From contig JAMZAV010000004.1 in NCBI GenBank assembly GCA_024449915.1, forward strand, positions 744,001-808,000: 64,000 nucleotides of DNA. Reading direction: 5' to 3'. Position numbers and translations under genes: made by a program. Source of the DNA: Sweltsa coloradensis. Lineage: Eukaryota > Arthropoda > Insecta > Plecoptera > Chloroperlidae. The first letter of the stretch is position 1, and every line of letters starts with the position of its first letter. The notes beneath the pieces were generated by a model. The model was not told where the DNA came from. It ran no database searches and saw nothing but the letters and a program-made list of their open reading frames with translations. Below are positions 38,100-49,439 of this stretch, in pieces.

Positions 38100-38290
38100 T
38101 CTATCTCAGTCGTATTTCGAAACCGGGTCTCACTATTGCCGGTCACGTGCTTACCCCTAAGCTGAGATCCGGGGTCGATTCCCGGATGAGATGAGTTATT
38201 TTTATTTCCGGATTGATTTTCATATCAATTATACATACGGAAATGTTTCCCGATCAATGAAATTGAGAAATTCAATAACTAATTTAAAAT
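38100..38290 (+). repeat. SINE-A relic
   Basis: Pieces of a tRNA-like core (tgcttacccctaagctgaga, then ccggggtcgattcccgg) are followed by tttttatttccggattga and the tail motif cggaaatgtttcccgatcaa. The A-box-like piece is in opposite orientation to the B-box piece, as at 61200-61470, which suggests a shared composite structure. Confidence 0.5.
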
Positions 38291-38784
38291 CGTTGGTATT
38301 TTATGTATCCACAATAATTACCAAATAGTATATTATTGCATTTTCACTGTATTTCCCGTAATGCTTAAACTCTCTTAAGTTAATGGACACCGTAGGAAAG
38401 TAAGCAGTGTACTGAGTGACTCTCATTTCCATAAAACCTACGCTCTGCTGGAGACCGCGTGAACTAGATGGTGCATCATTGGAACCGGAGAAGATAAACT
38501 CGGCTGGTCATTCATTGTTAGAAGTTACGGATGAGTTTTCAAAACACTCAAGTTTCTTTTTAGCCCGGTGTGTTTAGATCCACGTGCGATGGTAGCCAAT
38601 GTAAAGTACACAACAATACCACGTTGAAAGCTTCCTTATACACAATGTGAGGATTTCACCAAAATTTAAATACATGCAGTAAAGGTTATCTTACAGGGGC
38701 AAACTTGCACTTCAATAGCTGATTAACTACTAAAAAGAAAGTAAATGGCGTCTCTGTCGGAAAGATTAGTCGCATTCAATTCAT

Positions 38785-38875
38785 GATAATTCTCCACTGA
38801 AAGTCAGTTATGTTATGTGAAGTGACTGAGTGGGTAGACTCTAAATACAATGAATAAATGTAAATAAAATGTATT
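38785..38875 (+). repeat. SINE-C 3' portion
   Basis: The sequence ctccactgaaagtcagttat is followed by gactgagtgggtagactcta and an AT-rich tail; the 5' part is missing. Confidence 0.68.
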
Positions 38876-38879
38876 AAGT

Positions 38880-39185
38880 GTGAGCATAGCTAGGAGAATT
38901 TTCGAGGGTCATTTGTTTTGGACTTAATACAAGCTTATACTTTTTACAAAAAAAATCAGTAAGAATTATCGGTGGCGGATACCGTTCCGACGACCTCCCG
39001 TTATCCCTATTATGATGGACTTGCTGTAGACTTGTATTGATTATGCCTCAATCCAGCTATCCGTGACCAACAATGACAAGGGAAAACCTTGAACTACACA
39101 TTCAGTCAGGGTTGCCAGAGATTGGAATCGAACCCACGACCTCCCGAATATGTCTCGCGTGCCAGCACTCGTCTTCAGAGAAAAG
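38880..39185 (-). repeat. Two SINE-B relics in tandem
   Basis: The first holds gaattttcgagggtcattt, then atcggtggcggataccgttc and gacgacctcccg. The second holds cattcagtcagggttgccag, then ttggaatcgaacccacgacc and tcccgaatatgtctcgcgtg. The second keeps a near-perfect reverse B-box (ggaatcgaacc). Both are minus-oriented and lie about 1.5 kb inside intron 1 from exon 1. Confidence 0.6.
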
Positions 39186-40716
39186 CAGTTACATTTCAAA
39201 TGACCTATCGACAATTAAAACCAAGGTCGTTTAAAATTCCCGCGTTCCACTAAATGAATAGTTCTCCTAAAATCCACTTAACGAATTCACCGCAAATAAC
39301 GTGCTTCATTTCAATCTTCAAATCTCAACCGTAATTTGATAAATGTCCACTTATTATTTCAAAACTTAACGTTCTCTGAACTAGCCTTCACCGTTTAATT
39401 AACGGTTCAGAGTGAAACCAAATCTTGCATAATAATATTTACCGCAAATATAACTCCCATTCTGGATTTGAAACTAAGAGATTATTCCTTTGCAATATTT
39501 GGCGTAATTTTACTTTTCAATCGTCCTTGACTTGAGAAAAGTAAGCTGTTATACTCGACGCAAATATCGAAATACATTATTGGGACGCAGTGCACTTACG
39601 ATGTTATGTTTGCTAATGCGAAACTGTTGGGTTGCGTGTTGAGAATTATTTAATGGCGCTGTTATCACATGTGTAAACAAGTAAATGTGTTACTATCTTA
39701 AAGAGAATATCGGTCAGTAGATAAATGTTTACAAATTAATTGCATGGATGAGTGAGTTTAGTTGTTAATGGTTTTACGAGTCAAATATATTTTCATTTTA
39801 CGCTTTAGCAGCTTCTGTTGCGTTTGTTGTTTTGTGAGATCAATATTATAATGCGACGAATTAATATTTTAAATGATATTTTATCGTAATTTTAGTGTAA
39901 TATCTTCGTGGTTTTAATTAACGATTCAAGTCTCATTAAAACGTGAAATTCTTTAATCTGGTAGTACGACCAATTTTTGTAAACCTAGAGCCAATTTAAC
40001 AAAATTTACTATTTTGATTTTTTCAAACTTTTCGGGGAATTTTCGTTTCAAAAAAATACACAGTTTAAAAATGGTATCTAATTTTGCATCTGAGCTCTAC
40101 AAATTGTACCCAGTTATTAAAATACAACTCTTTATATACATAACATTTTATATTTTCTTTTAGCACATAAATTTTGATTTTTTTAATATATACCTTAGAG
40201 GACAACTGATTGTGGTCAATCTAATCAAATCTTTATTTACATTTTTTAAATCATTGTGAACACTTGGCTTAAAAAATATTGTCGGTTAAACATTTTAAAC
40301 GTTAAATTTATGGAGGGATTTAATACGATTACATGGAAAAATTAAAGAATTATGCAATGCTGCCACCATTATTATATATATTTTTGTGGTCTCGGTTCTG
40401 CGATCTAATAATCGTTTTATTTAGATAACGTGTTTAATTATTACATTTTAAATTTTAACTATATCTCAGAATAAACATTATTTACCCCCCAAAAAAACTT
40501 GCGAACCCTGTCTGTATTGATTTAGGCCGACGTTAATTATGAATCAGTTAATACTATGACTTCTGTATTGTATAACAAAACAGGTCCAAGACCCCCCAAG
40601 CTTATCCCATAAACAACAATTAAACAATAGCACTATCAGAGCAAACGTACACCCTAATTATAAACCATCTTATTTATCTCTTTCTAATTAGTTATTAGAT
40701 CTTGATATTCACTCAC

Positions 40717-40732
40717 CAGTAGGTTTGCCCAT
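40717..40732 (-). CDS. Aquaporin, coding exon 1 (start codon)
   Basis: On the minus strand, caATGGGC starts the frame MGKPT and ends with one G of the next codon before donor GTGAGT. A in the -3 position gives an acceptable start context (aacaATGG). The leftover G plus the GC that opens exon 2 makes Gly6, so both halves agree on a phase 1 intron. Promoter elements lie 230-290 bp upstream at a sensible distance. Such a short first coding exon is easy to miss in automatic annotation. Transcript data would be needed to exclude another first exon. Confidence 0.78.
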
Positions 40733-40935
40733 TGTTATAAAACACAAAACAGTCCAATGTATAAATCAAATTCTCACGATCTTTTTGACGATAGCACTGA
40801 AATACGCGTGGTCACTGGTCTGTCGGAGTGGAGTACACTGAGAGCGTTCTGTTATCGCGATTGGTTTGACACTGTGCTGTTAAACGAGGACACGGTGATG
40901 TGTGTGTGTTACCGGAGTGACGGGACGGAGCACGA
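40733..40935 (-). other. Probable 5' UTR of the aquaporin gene
   Basis: About 200 bp lie between the TATA-proximal start region and the ATG, and are more GC-rich than the adjacent intron. The 3' part just before the ATG is AT-rich (tttgtgttttataaca). TCAGT initiator-like sequences occur inside but too far from the TATA box; the exact start is not defined. The plus-strand 63-codon open frame here is antisense to the UTR and is not a gene. Confidence 0.5.
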
Positions 40936-40960
40936 ACCGGTATCTTAGAAGTGGCGCTCA

Positions 40961-41024
40961 CTTTATATGTGAAATGAGCCAATCACAGAGCGCGGCTCTA
41001 CAACGACGCGAGCCGCGACCAATC
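40961..41024 (-). promoter_or_regulatory. Aquaporin core promoter: TATA and two CCAAT boxes
   Basis: On the minus strand the order is gattgg (CCAAT on plus, 41019-41023), gattgg again (40979-40983), then acatataaag (40961-40970) as a TATA box. Between the two CCAAT boxes, cgcggctc (40991-40998) and gagccgcg (41010-41017) form a perfect 8 bp inverted repeat with an 11 bp spacer. The spacing CCAAT, TATA, roughly 230 bp, ATG suits a polymerase II promoter. The factors named are family knowledge (NF-Y for CCAAT); binding is untested. Confidence 0.65.
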
Positions 41025-41349
41025 AGAACCGACCATGGTAAATAAATTATGTGGATTGTTTTAAGTGTCGATTAATTCTATGGTCCAATTGTTTTGAGGC
41101 GTTGTAATTTAAGAAGTTGTTGTTCACATGGCTTTGTTGATAGATGGGCAGGTCGGATTAGTTGAGGGAATATTTCGTCGCGCTTCGCCACGCCTTGGAG
41201 CTATACAAGCGCGTCACGTTATTAGACTCATTGTAAAAATAAAAACATTACACCTCGCGTCACACAATACACTCATTGTAAAAATAAAAATATTAAACGA
41301 ACTACAAAAAAATTTTGCAGACAATAAATTATGCCATACATTTACGATT

Positions 41350-41860
41350 ACCGACAGTTCTGGCTCAAGCCAAGATTGTTTCGGGAGTCCCGGTTTCGAA
41401 AACCGTCGAGGCTGCCCCCCCCCCCCCAAACAGAATATAAAAATAAAACATACATGTACTTATTACTCTCAAAATACACCATTTCTCACCCATATTTTCA
41501 ATGTTTGCACCCCCTTACATTTCGTGATAAAACCTAAAATAATTGCGGTGCCTAACTTAATGGTAGCCCCCCCCCCCCCCCCAATTCTACGAAACTAAGT
41601 TTTGTTTGCGTATATTTATTGCACCCAAAATGAACCATTTTTCACCCCTATTTTTTTATTTTTGCCCTCCCATTTTGTGTTGCCAAAATGCATGCGAACA
41701 AGACTTAGTTTCGAACAATGGGGGGCGGGGGGGCTACCATTAAGTTAGCCCCCTTCATTATTTTGGCTTAGTACATGTATGTTTTATTTTGATATTTGGT
41801 TGGGGGTTGGGGGGGGGCTAACTTAATGGACCCTGTTCCGAATCAGAGTCTCGATCGCTT
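41350..41860. mobile_element. Foldback element with poly-C/poly-G arms
   Basis: The left outer arm (C13 at 41415-41427, then aataaaacatacatgtact) is inverse to the right arm (tagtacatgtatgttttatt, then a G-run, 41769-41817). An inner pair repeats the pattern: ctaacttaatggtag plus C16 (41552-41582) faces G-runs plus ctaccattaagttag (41734-41748). SINE-B-like heads flank both sides (ttcgggagtcccggtttcga near 41378; ttccgaatcagagtctcgat near 41836) in inverted orientation. The element may lie inside, or have captured, SINE-B ends. The long open frame across it is an artefact of the C-runs. Confidence 0.6.
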
Positions 41861-42174
41861 AAACACTCTTCCTATTAGTAAATTACCTTTGCTTTGACCG
41901 TTGTTCTTTAGGTTCCACTTTTCAATGAAACTCCGCGACATCTTGAGTATACGTGAATACGTGGGAGGCAGTGGGAACATTCTTAACGACATTGTGCGTA
42001 ATTATAATCGAATCAAGTGATTTAATTTATATAACGACGTGAGGCAATTACCTGCGTGATAAACCCAAATATGTAATAGTACGTTCTCTTGCAACTGAGC
42101 AACGGTGATGTAAGTACGCGCATGTTGTATTGCTTTGTTCAGACTGTGTTATTGTGTGAGCTAGACTCGTTAGG

Positions 42175-42270
42175 AAACGAGGGATTTAGTGATCGATCTG
42201 AATCATCTGTCGTCTGAACAGATTCCGCGTTGTTACAGCGACCTGGGTTCGACTCTCCGTGTTGACTTGG
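42175..42270 (+). repeat. tRNA-like SINE fragment
   Basis: A good B-box (cctgggttcgactctcc) near 42241-42257 follows a weak A-box-like region (gatttagtgatcga). There is no acceptor stem. The family is not assigned. Confidence 0.4.
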
Positions 42271-43429
42271 AACGTCTCGTCTCGCATGTCTAATTACATA
42301 AGGAAGACAATCAACATACATTGCATGGGTTTGGGAGTACATAAAATAGGAAGCAAAGCATACAGTTTATTAAGCGAGCATTTCCATTTGACTCTGCCGG
42401 AAAAAGTAGTCACTGTTTTTTTTTGTGTTTTTTTTGTATGTCTCGCCATAACGTTCGAACGGAGGTTCGGATCGAGTTGAAATTTGGACCATCCGCAAGC
42501 TTCGTTCTCGATTGAATGCCATTAGTTTTGTGGCAAAATCGTTCAAAAAGTTACAAAGTTACATTAAAGTTAATCGAAAGTTTTTTTTAACTAAACGGCG
42601 ACAAAATCTGAGGTGGCCAAATCATTTAGAATGTCCGTCCGGTCACGAATATGTTAATTTTATTTTGATCCGATAAGTAGTGTAGATGGAAATTACATTT
42701 TAACAAAAGTAACGTTACCAAGGGAACGAAAAGTCGCACGAGGTTTCTGGCCACTATGCACTGCCACCTAGAAGTAATCAAAATACTATCGAAGAAGCAG
42801 TGTATTATTTGTTACAAAAGAGTTATAATAGTTTTCCCAAGGAAATGATGTCAAGGTCCTCTAGATGGCGGTGGATTTTATCCACAACGTAAAGGTTTAC
42901 CCGCGGGTTTACCCAAATACCTTGGCAATAATAAATAATATTGGAAACATGGCCCCGTGGACAGCGAACGTCGCAAATTAAAAACAAAATGTGCAATGTG
43001 GGTCTAGCTATAGCACGTGCTCGCTTATCAACGCGTACAACTTAGCGTTTCCTAGTAAATTAAAAACATATTTATTACACTATGTATAGTGGTAACGTCG
43101 GTAATAAGTAAAACATTCCAAAAATACCAAGTACAGAGATACATATTATTATAATTTTTCCAAGCAATTCGACTATAAACTCGTCTTCCTACACATTGCT
43201 CTCAGATAAATTATTCCCTTCATATATTATTCTGTGTATGAAAGAAAATTTCCCAATTTCAGTCTTAATAATTTATCTTTTAAATTTCCAATTATGATCT
43301 CCTCTTCCCTTATAAACCCACTTTTTTAAGAAACCATTGATTTCTCCCCACCCTAGAAGCCCATAGCTTATATAATAGCAATAATAATAACAATCGTTGT
43401 AATATTGTTCCTTGCTTTAGATTTCATTG
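42271..43429. other. Noncoding stretch
   Basis: No gene seen. At 42400-42560 a T-rich run followed by cgttcgaacggaggttcgga and gagttgaaatttggacc resembles in style the interior of HEL copies, but no HEL end was found. A ctagatggcggtgg motif lies near 42862. Confidence 0.45.
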
Positions 43430-44588
43430 TTGGTGGAGATGCCGGGTACGTAGATATTTAAACTTTCTGAGGGGATTATTCCACCCCTAACACGTAGTAC
43501 GTGCCTAAAAACATTCTACAACATCCTTGTTGAAGAACAAAGAAAAAAACTCACATGCAGACAGACGGATGGGAGGACAGAAAAGTGATGGATATTGAAG
43601 CTTCTCTAGTTAAAAATATTGATGAGCGGAGCGAGTCCATTTCTACATGAAAAATCGATGTTTTTTTTTCTTCTTATTTTGTCTGTTGTAACACGATTCG
43701 GCTGAACCGTACTCCGATGCGATGAAATTTTATGGAGTCTTCGAAATTCTGACTTAGAACTGCCACGTTTTTGACACAATCGGAATTTTTCTCATCAAAT
43801 CGCAATATTTACATTTTTCGATTTTTTGAAAACTTTCTTCGACTTATAAACACCTACATGCTTTATCCGATTTGATATTTTTCACAAACGAATTTTATAA
43901 TTAAGATATTCTTGTAAATATTGAGCGCATCGAAAAAATATTTCTTATAAAATCGAAATTTACGTGATTTTTTTTTTTAAACAATTCTTTGACTTTACAC
44001 CATATGCTTTACCGATTGTATGATTTTTTCACAGAACTTAATCTTATGAATTAATATATTCTTTGAATTTGAGCACATCGAATAACTATTTCTTTGAAAT
44101 CGAATCTACGATTTTTTTTCTTTTTTAAAATAATACGATTAATTAAAAAAATTAGAGATAAAAGTTATTTTTGTTGTTAATTTATATTAATGTTAAAAAA
44201 TCTTAACTGAGTAATGATTTTTTCTCAAAAACAAAAATCCATTAACAAAGGTATATCAATGCACAATACGCTCATCCCAACAACGGGCGGGACTTAAAGC
44301 GTTTTCCTAGTAGTTTGTATACACTAGAGGGACTGTTAGACAAAAGGTAGTGTCCTTTTTATAAAACTTTTTTTTAATATGTCAGTTACAACTTATTATA
44401 TAAGTGAGCAATGCTCTGCAATATGCATCACTTTTCTATCCGCTTCTGTATGTTCGAAATCGAACTCGACCTCCGATTGACATGCTGTTTGTTTTTTGTT
44501 GACATTGACGTTCAACGAGAATTATAAAGAATTATTATAGGGCGGGACTTGCCCCCTTTGAATATTACATCATCCGTCACCTCCACCA
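43430..44588. mobile_element. GGTG inverted-repeat element hosting HEL copy 2
   Basis: The left end ttggtggagatgccgggtac (43430-43449) faces a decayed right end gtcacctccacca (44576-44588). Just inside, tttctgaggggattattcca resembles the interior at 24940 and 60030. A whole HEL element sits within (43619-44310), so GGTG inserted first and HEL later. Confidence 0.5.
43619..44310 (+). mobile_element. HEL copy 2, heavily eroded
   Basis: The 5' end ttgatgagcggagcgagtcc and 3' end gacttaaagcgttttcctag are followed by T. The subterminal acgctcatcccaacaacggg shows the family inverted repeat with an extra C and a lost base in the hairpin. Compared with copies 1 and 4 it has many single-base losses, often in doubled letters (ttccgg to ttcgg, gattgc to gatgc). 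Three interior modules with catgctttatccgatt-like motifs remain. Confidence 0.7.
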
Positions 44589-46588
44589 TTAAACTTGAAT
44601 GTGGAGTATATTAACGATATCGTTCGCTCCCGATTTTGAGTTCTCTAATACCCGTGTTTGTCCGAATTTAATCAATTTTTAATTTTAATCTAATCACTTT
44701 GAATAAAGTAACTGGAAGTTTAGACTTTAGAATTATTACTAATTATTATTATTATCATCATCTAAGTTAGTTTGTGTTCCGCCTTCTCCTATATATAGTG
44801 TGGATAATCTGGCATTTGAACACCCACGAGGCTTCTCCTCCTCCCCCCCCTCAAGATAATATTAAACTGTGGGTGCGCCACTGTAATACGCTACGTATAC
44901 AACTATATTAGTTTGCTCGAAACCTACTTTTATTTTCTAAATTGATATTTAAAATCCCTAATCATCGCAGACCAATTTGGGTCTATAACTGGATACTTAG
45001 GCGCTATTATTACACGGATAATTAAGTTTTTAATTGAATATGTGTATTGCAAATTTTAATTAAACTATAAATCAGTGACTGTCGACTGTAACGATTTAAA
45101 AAATCACAAATATCATTAAAAGAAAATTATTTTGACGATAATCACTGTTCTTAAAAAAATATTTAATAGTAATATTTTTCAGCTCTTTTCAAGAGCCTTT
45201 CTCAAACTTATTAATATGCTCTTGGAACGGTTTTGCGTTTCATTTGATTGTTTGTGTTTTTATAAACCAACTTTATTGTGAATGTTGTGAATACGTCAGG
45301 AAATTACTCAGATAGTGTGCAAACCAAGCAACTAGGATGTAAACACAATCTAAATGTTATGATGGATTTATTTCGTAAGTTAAAGAATTGCACCCGTATG
45401 AAAATAAGGTTTTAGTTCAGAAGCTAAACAAGAGAAGATCAATAATTGTATTTCATTGTAATTGGTTCTGTAACTGGATAGGATTCACTACATGTGGGAT
45501 CGTCTAATAAATAGTTTTTTTCTTTTCTTTTTTTTTCCTTTCTTTTTTATGTTTTTATTTTTTTCTTCTTTTTTCTTTCTTTCTTTTTTCTTTTCTTTCC
45601 TTTCATTTTTTCTTTTTTCTTTTATTTCTTTTTCTTTTCTTTTCTTTTTCTTTCTTTTCATTCCCCACCCCCTTTTTATATATTCGATTCATTCATAAAT
45701 TGCATTTAATATCCTTTTTATTGTTATCAAATTTGTTGAATATTTAATGCATTGTTGTAATACTATTTCAAATGTTTGCTTAAATGTAGTTCATTGTTGT
45801 GTCTGCATCTATGTAATTAGATTTATATAGTTGTCCTCCTTTGTAAATAATTTTTTATAAATAGACGTTAAAAAATAAATAAATAAAAAATAAATCATAT
45901 TTTATTTTATTTCATTAGTTTGAACCTTAATTTAACTATTTAAGTTGCTACACAAATGAAATTGTCTAAATTGTATTGGCCAAGCCGAGCCCATAAGTCA
46001 CTTGCGTTGCAGATACAATGGCAGCTTAATTTAATGGTTATAAAGAGTAACACGTTGGATGGCATGATAATCATGATCACAGCGTCACGACTCGTCCAAG
46101 AGGAGATGTTCATAGTATTACGCTACTAATAACACAACAACGCGATATCAGAGTAATGAGTTGGAAGTCGGAGTGTTTCATCCTGCCCATCAGGAGTGTT
46201 CGTTATGTCAACACTCCTGTCGCCAGTCTATTAGGTGAACCGTCGTGTCATTAGAGTGATCAGGAGTGTTCAATAAGTATCCAGCCCTCTAACATTCCTA
46301 CCAAGTTTACCATCCAATAAGTAATGCTTTATGTCAAAACTAACCCACCATCCCACAAACAAACTCTATGCACCATATAATTTTGTAGCATTCACACTTA
46401 TAGCTTAGTATTATGTTTATCCACATTATTGGATTACTTCACCATCTTCCCGGTACATCTAACCATATATAGTGTAATCTTATGGTACAGTTTCTGTGGT
46501 TGTGGTTGTCCACTCACTAACTTATGATTTGCCTTTTATTTTTATTGTTATTTATTAATTCTGGGAAAATATATTGACACCTCGTCAC
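44589..46588. other. Noncoding stretch with pyrimidine tract
   Basis: AT-rich with no gene. It contains the long T/C tract described separately and an AAATA-rich run near 45870-45905. Confidence 0.55.
45507..45672 (+). repeat. Long homopyrimidine-like tract
   Basis: About 165 bp consist almost wholly of T and C (tttctttt-type units) on the plus strand with only a few A or G interruptions. Such tracts can form triplex DNA and often grow by slippage. The 68-codon frame of F, L and S residues through it is not a gene. Confidence 0.9.
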
Positions 46589-47477
46589 CCTAGAACTTAT
46601 TTGTGTCATATCCGCTTTTTCGTGCACGGAGAAAATGAGGGTTGAATATTTATTGTAAGATTTCAACTGATTTTACTGTTACTTGATTTTGTTTTCTGAT
46701 ATATCAAGTAGTTAACATTTATGTTGTTTACTTAAAAAAACATGCTTACTGTTACTAAATAACCTTAAAAACCTTACTTCTAATTGGATATGACACAAAC
46801 ATTCTCACAGAAACGTAAATATTTTAAAAGTGTGTGTGTCATATCCAACAAAGTGAGGTTACAAAGTCAATCAAGATGGATATGACACAAATAAGCACCA
46901 AGAAAATGGTATCATCTGATTGAAATGGCACAAACATACATTAGGCCTACTAAAAATACCATTAAGCCATTAATATTGAACCATATCATCATTTTCCTAT
47001 GGCAAAAATGCCGACTAACAATATCCGCAAAAATAATTTACAAAAATTATCAAATATGGGGAAAAAATTAATTTAAACTTCGATTAATAGCCAACATTGT
47101 GTTTATGCTTGAATTTAAGCAATTTCTGTCTTCAAATGGTTAGATGAAAGGTATTTCTTAGTTTTTACTTGTAGGGCATGCGAAATATTAGCACTTTCTA
47201 TTGATATGGAACAAAAATATCATCAAACGAAAATTGGTTCAGTACTTATTTGTGCCATATCCACTTGTTAGTACATGAAAATGGGATATGACACAAATAA
47301 GCACCAAGATAGGGTATCGTCTGGTGTAGGTGGCACACTGACATTGCTAAAACACTGTTAACGGTTAAATATTTAACCATATTATTTTTTTATTAACAAC
47401 AATGAGCACTAACAATAACTCAAAAACACCTAACTCCAAAAAAACGAAAAGTAGATATGACACAAATAAGTACTAGG
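46589..47477. mobile_element. Inverted-repeat DNA element with internal copies of its ends
   Basis: The left end cctagaacttatttgtgtca and right end (read inward) cctagtacttatttgtgtca form a terminal inverted repeat of about 25 bp. The same core, GGATATGACACAAATAAG, occurs in five more places inside: 46786 (+), 46834 (-), 46878 (+), 47244 (-) and 47284 (+). Two modules of about 150 bp starting at 46878 and 47284 are direct repeats. There is no transposase frame, so it is non-autonomous. The superfamily is not assigned, since no clear target duplication was read. Confidence 0.65.
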
Positions 47478-49439
47478 ACTAGGACTAGGACCTGTAAAAA
47501 AGTCTCACAATAATTGTATTGGCAGTTTTAATATTTGATAAAATAAGAAAAAAAAACACTAGTAAGAATATAGTCTGTCAGACAGTGATTTTAATGTAGA
47601 ACTCGACTCTTTTAATTCGTTAACCAATTCATTATTCACTTGGTATTAACCCGTAGTTTACATAATACATTTTTTAATTCCATTATCATAAAGTAATTAT
47701 CACTAATGCACATTATTTTGGTTTTTATTTAATAACTTGAGCAGGTCAGTGACGTTGAATGCACGCTATGTATGAAGGAGAAAGTACGATACGAGTACTG
47801 CAAACATTAAGTGTAAAGTTAGTTGTTTTTAGTAACTTCGAGATAGGTTGTTGATACCTGAATAGTGACCTAGTAGTTGAACTTTCAAGATACGGCACCT
47901 CTGTAATAGATACCACTATAGTGTGTGCATAGATTAATGTTATTTGATATTTGTGTATCTTGTCTGTTTCAGTTTAAATATTAGATATAATGAGTGCTCA
48001 AATAATAAAGAAGAATGATAAAAACTCAAAATTCAAAACACCAACGGGATTCGAACCCAAGTCCATTGTTTCCATACTACCAGACCAGCTCTACAGATAT
48101 GGACCACCATGGACGTCCATCTATATTGAATGTTGATGTTGATGTAAACATCACAGAATTAATAATCGATCATACTCATATAAGAAATATTGTAATCACT
48201 CATCTTGGCAGCAGACGCGCATGTAAAGTATAATTAATGCATAGAATGTGGATCACTATTGTATTTGCACATGTTAAAAACGTTTCCAATTACTCTTTGG
48301 AAGAACTCGTTTGAACAATAAGAACATTATCCTGCGTTAGCTTGCCCCACCCTACATGTAGATTGGTCTATATGGGAGTGTCTATAGGGGCTATTTTATG
48401 GAGTCCAATCTTTCCATTCTTTTCTTAACTAGGGTGACGGGCGAACTAATCTCCAGTCTAGATTGCTGGTGGCTGTATGGGACTCCTAATTTGGACGAAA
48501 CAGCTTGTGTTATATGTGTGGTGAAGAAGACTTCAAAGTAGCTAGTCCAATTTTACCACAAGCTGTGTTATCTGCTACAAATGTTTGATAAGGATTTCTA
48601 GATTTAAAATTATTGGCAGGGTTGTGGAATCACTCAGTGGACCGGAATTACTTTGGACGATTGATTGTTGGTGGTATATGTTTCCTATAGAGTGTGTGTG
48701 TGCTTTAGTTTGCGTTCCCAATTATACACAAAAAATTGATTAGCACTAGAAAGAACATACTAAATCGTGTACTACAAGTCAAGTTGCTTTCTGGTTTGGG
48801 TTTAATGTTTTAAATTTCTCATCATTATTTGTTCACTGCAAAAATATTAAAATACTATTATGTTATGTAACTTTGGATAATTTTTCAATGGGGCTGCGTA
48901 AAAGCGATTTATAACCGCTTATACGCGCAAGTAAAATGAAAAAAAGATTCTATAACAAATTCGATTACAAGAAAATATATTGGATCTTAAAACATGTCAG
49001 GTATAAGGGTAAATATTTGGAAGATTATTTGAATATGTTATAACAATTGAAGTAGCCGTTTGAATTGTTTGACTGATACAGAGAAAATAAACATAATAAT
49101 CAAGAAAGAAAAGTGCGTAATGTTTTCATAAGACCCTTTACATTTCATCGTCAGTTCAAAACGTGTCAAGTATATTTAAGAAATTTTGATGATTCTGATG
49201 CAAAATTGGTATTCGTCATTTTTGGTTAAAAATCTAAAAATCTACTATACAAACAAAAAATAAATAGGATATAGCCTTTTTTTCTTAAATATAGTCACGA
49301 TGAAAACTTCGCTTTGTCACTACCCACATCCAATTATAAAATAATAAGATCAACACGCAGTATTATTTAATATAATAAATTATAAATTAAATTAGTATAC
49401 CCATAAAGACACGCCTTTTTTGAGTTGTAATAAAATGTG
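47478..49439. other. Noncoding stretch
   Basis: AT-rich with no supported gene apart from the tRNA-like SINE fragment at 48030-48110. It begins with a short actaggactagg run right after the inverted-repeat element. Confidence 0.5.
48030..48110 (-). repeat. tRNA-like SINE head
   Basis: On the minus strand a clear B-box (gggttcgaatcccgttgg) follows an A-box-like tctgtagagctggtctgg. The acceptor stem does not close. The open frame covering it is an artefact of this repeat. Confidence 0.5.

Larger units (their letters stand above)
26073..40716 (-). other. Aquaporin intron 1 (14.6 kb)
   Basis: This is inferred from matching ends: donor GTGAGTGAAT after exon 1 and a pyrimidine-rich acceptor before exon 2, both at phase 1. 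The intron holds SINE-A, SINE-B and SINE-C copies, a 50 bp minisatellite (31733-31925) and a GC-rich patch (37020-37390). Stretches not listed separately (26190-27460, 27550-28380, 28740-29870, 31930-36940, 39190-40700) are AT-rich with nothing recognisable. The open frames in them look like chance. Confidence 0.75.

Noticed and set aside
40757..40948. 63-codon plus-strand open frame
   Set aside because: It is antisense to the aquaporin 5' untranslated region, whose start codon, donor and promoter agree on the minus strand.
41128..41598. 156-codon plus-strand open frame
   Set aside because: It crosses C-runs that give poly-proline and two arms of a foldback element; there is no domain or splice support.
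45492..45698. 68-codon Phe/Leu/Ser-rich frame
   Set aside because: It is a translation of a simple pyrimidine tract.
48015..48233. 72-codon plus-strand frame
   Set aside because: Its N-terminal half is the reverse complement of a tRNA-like SINE head.
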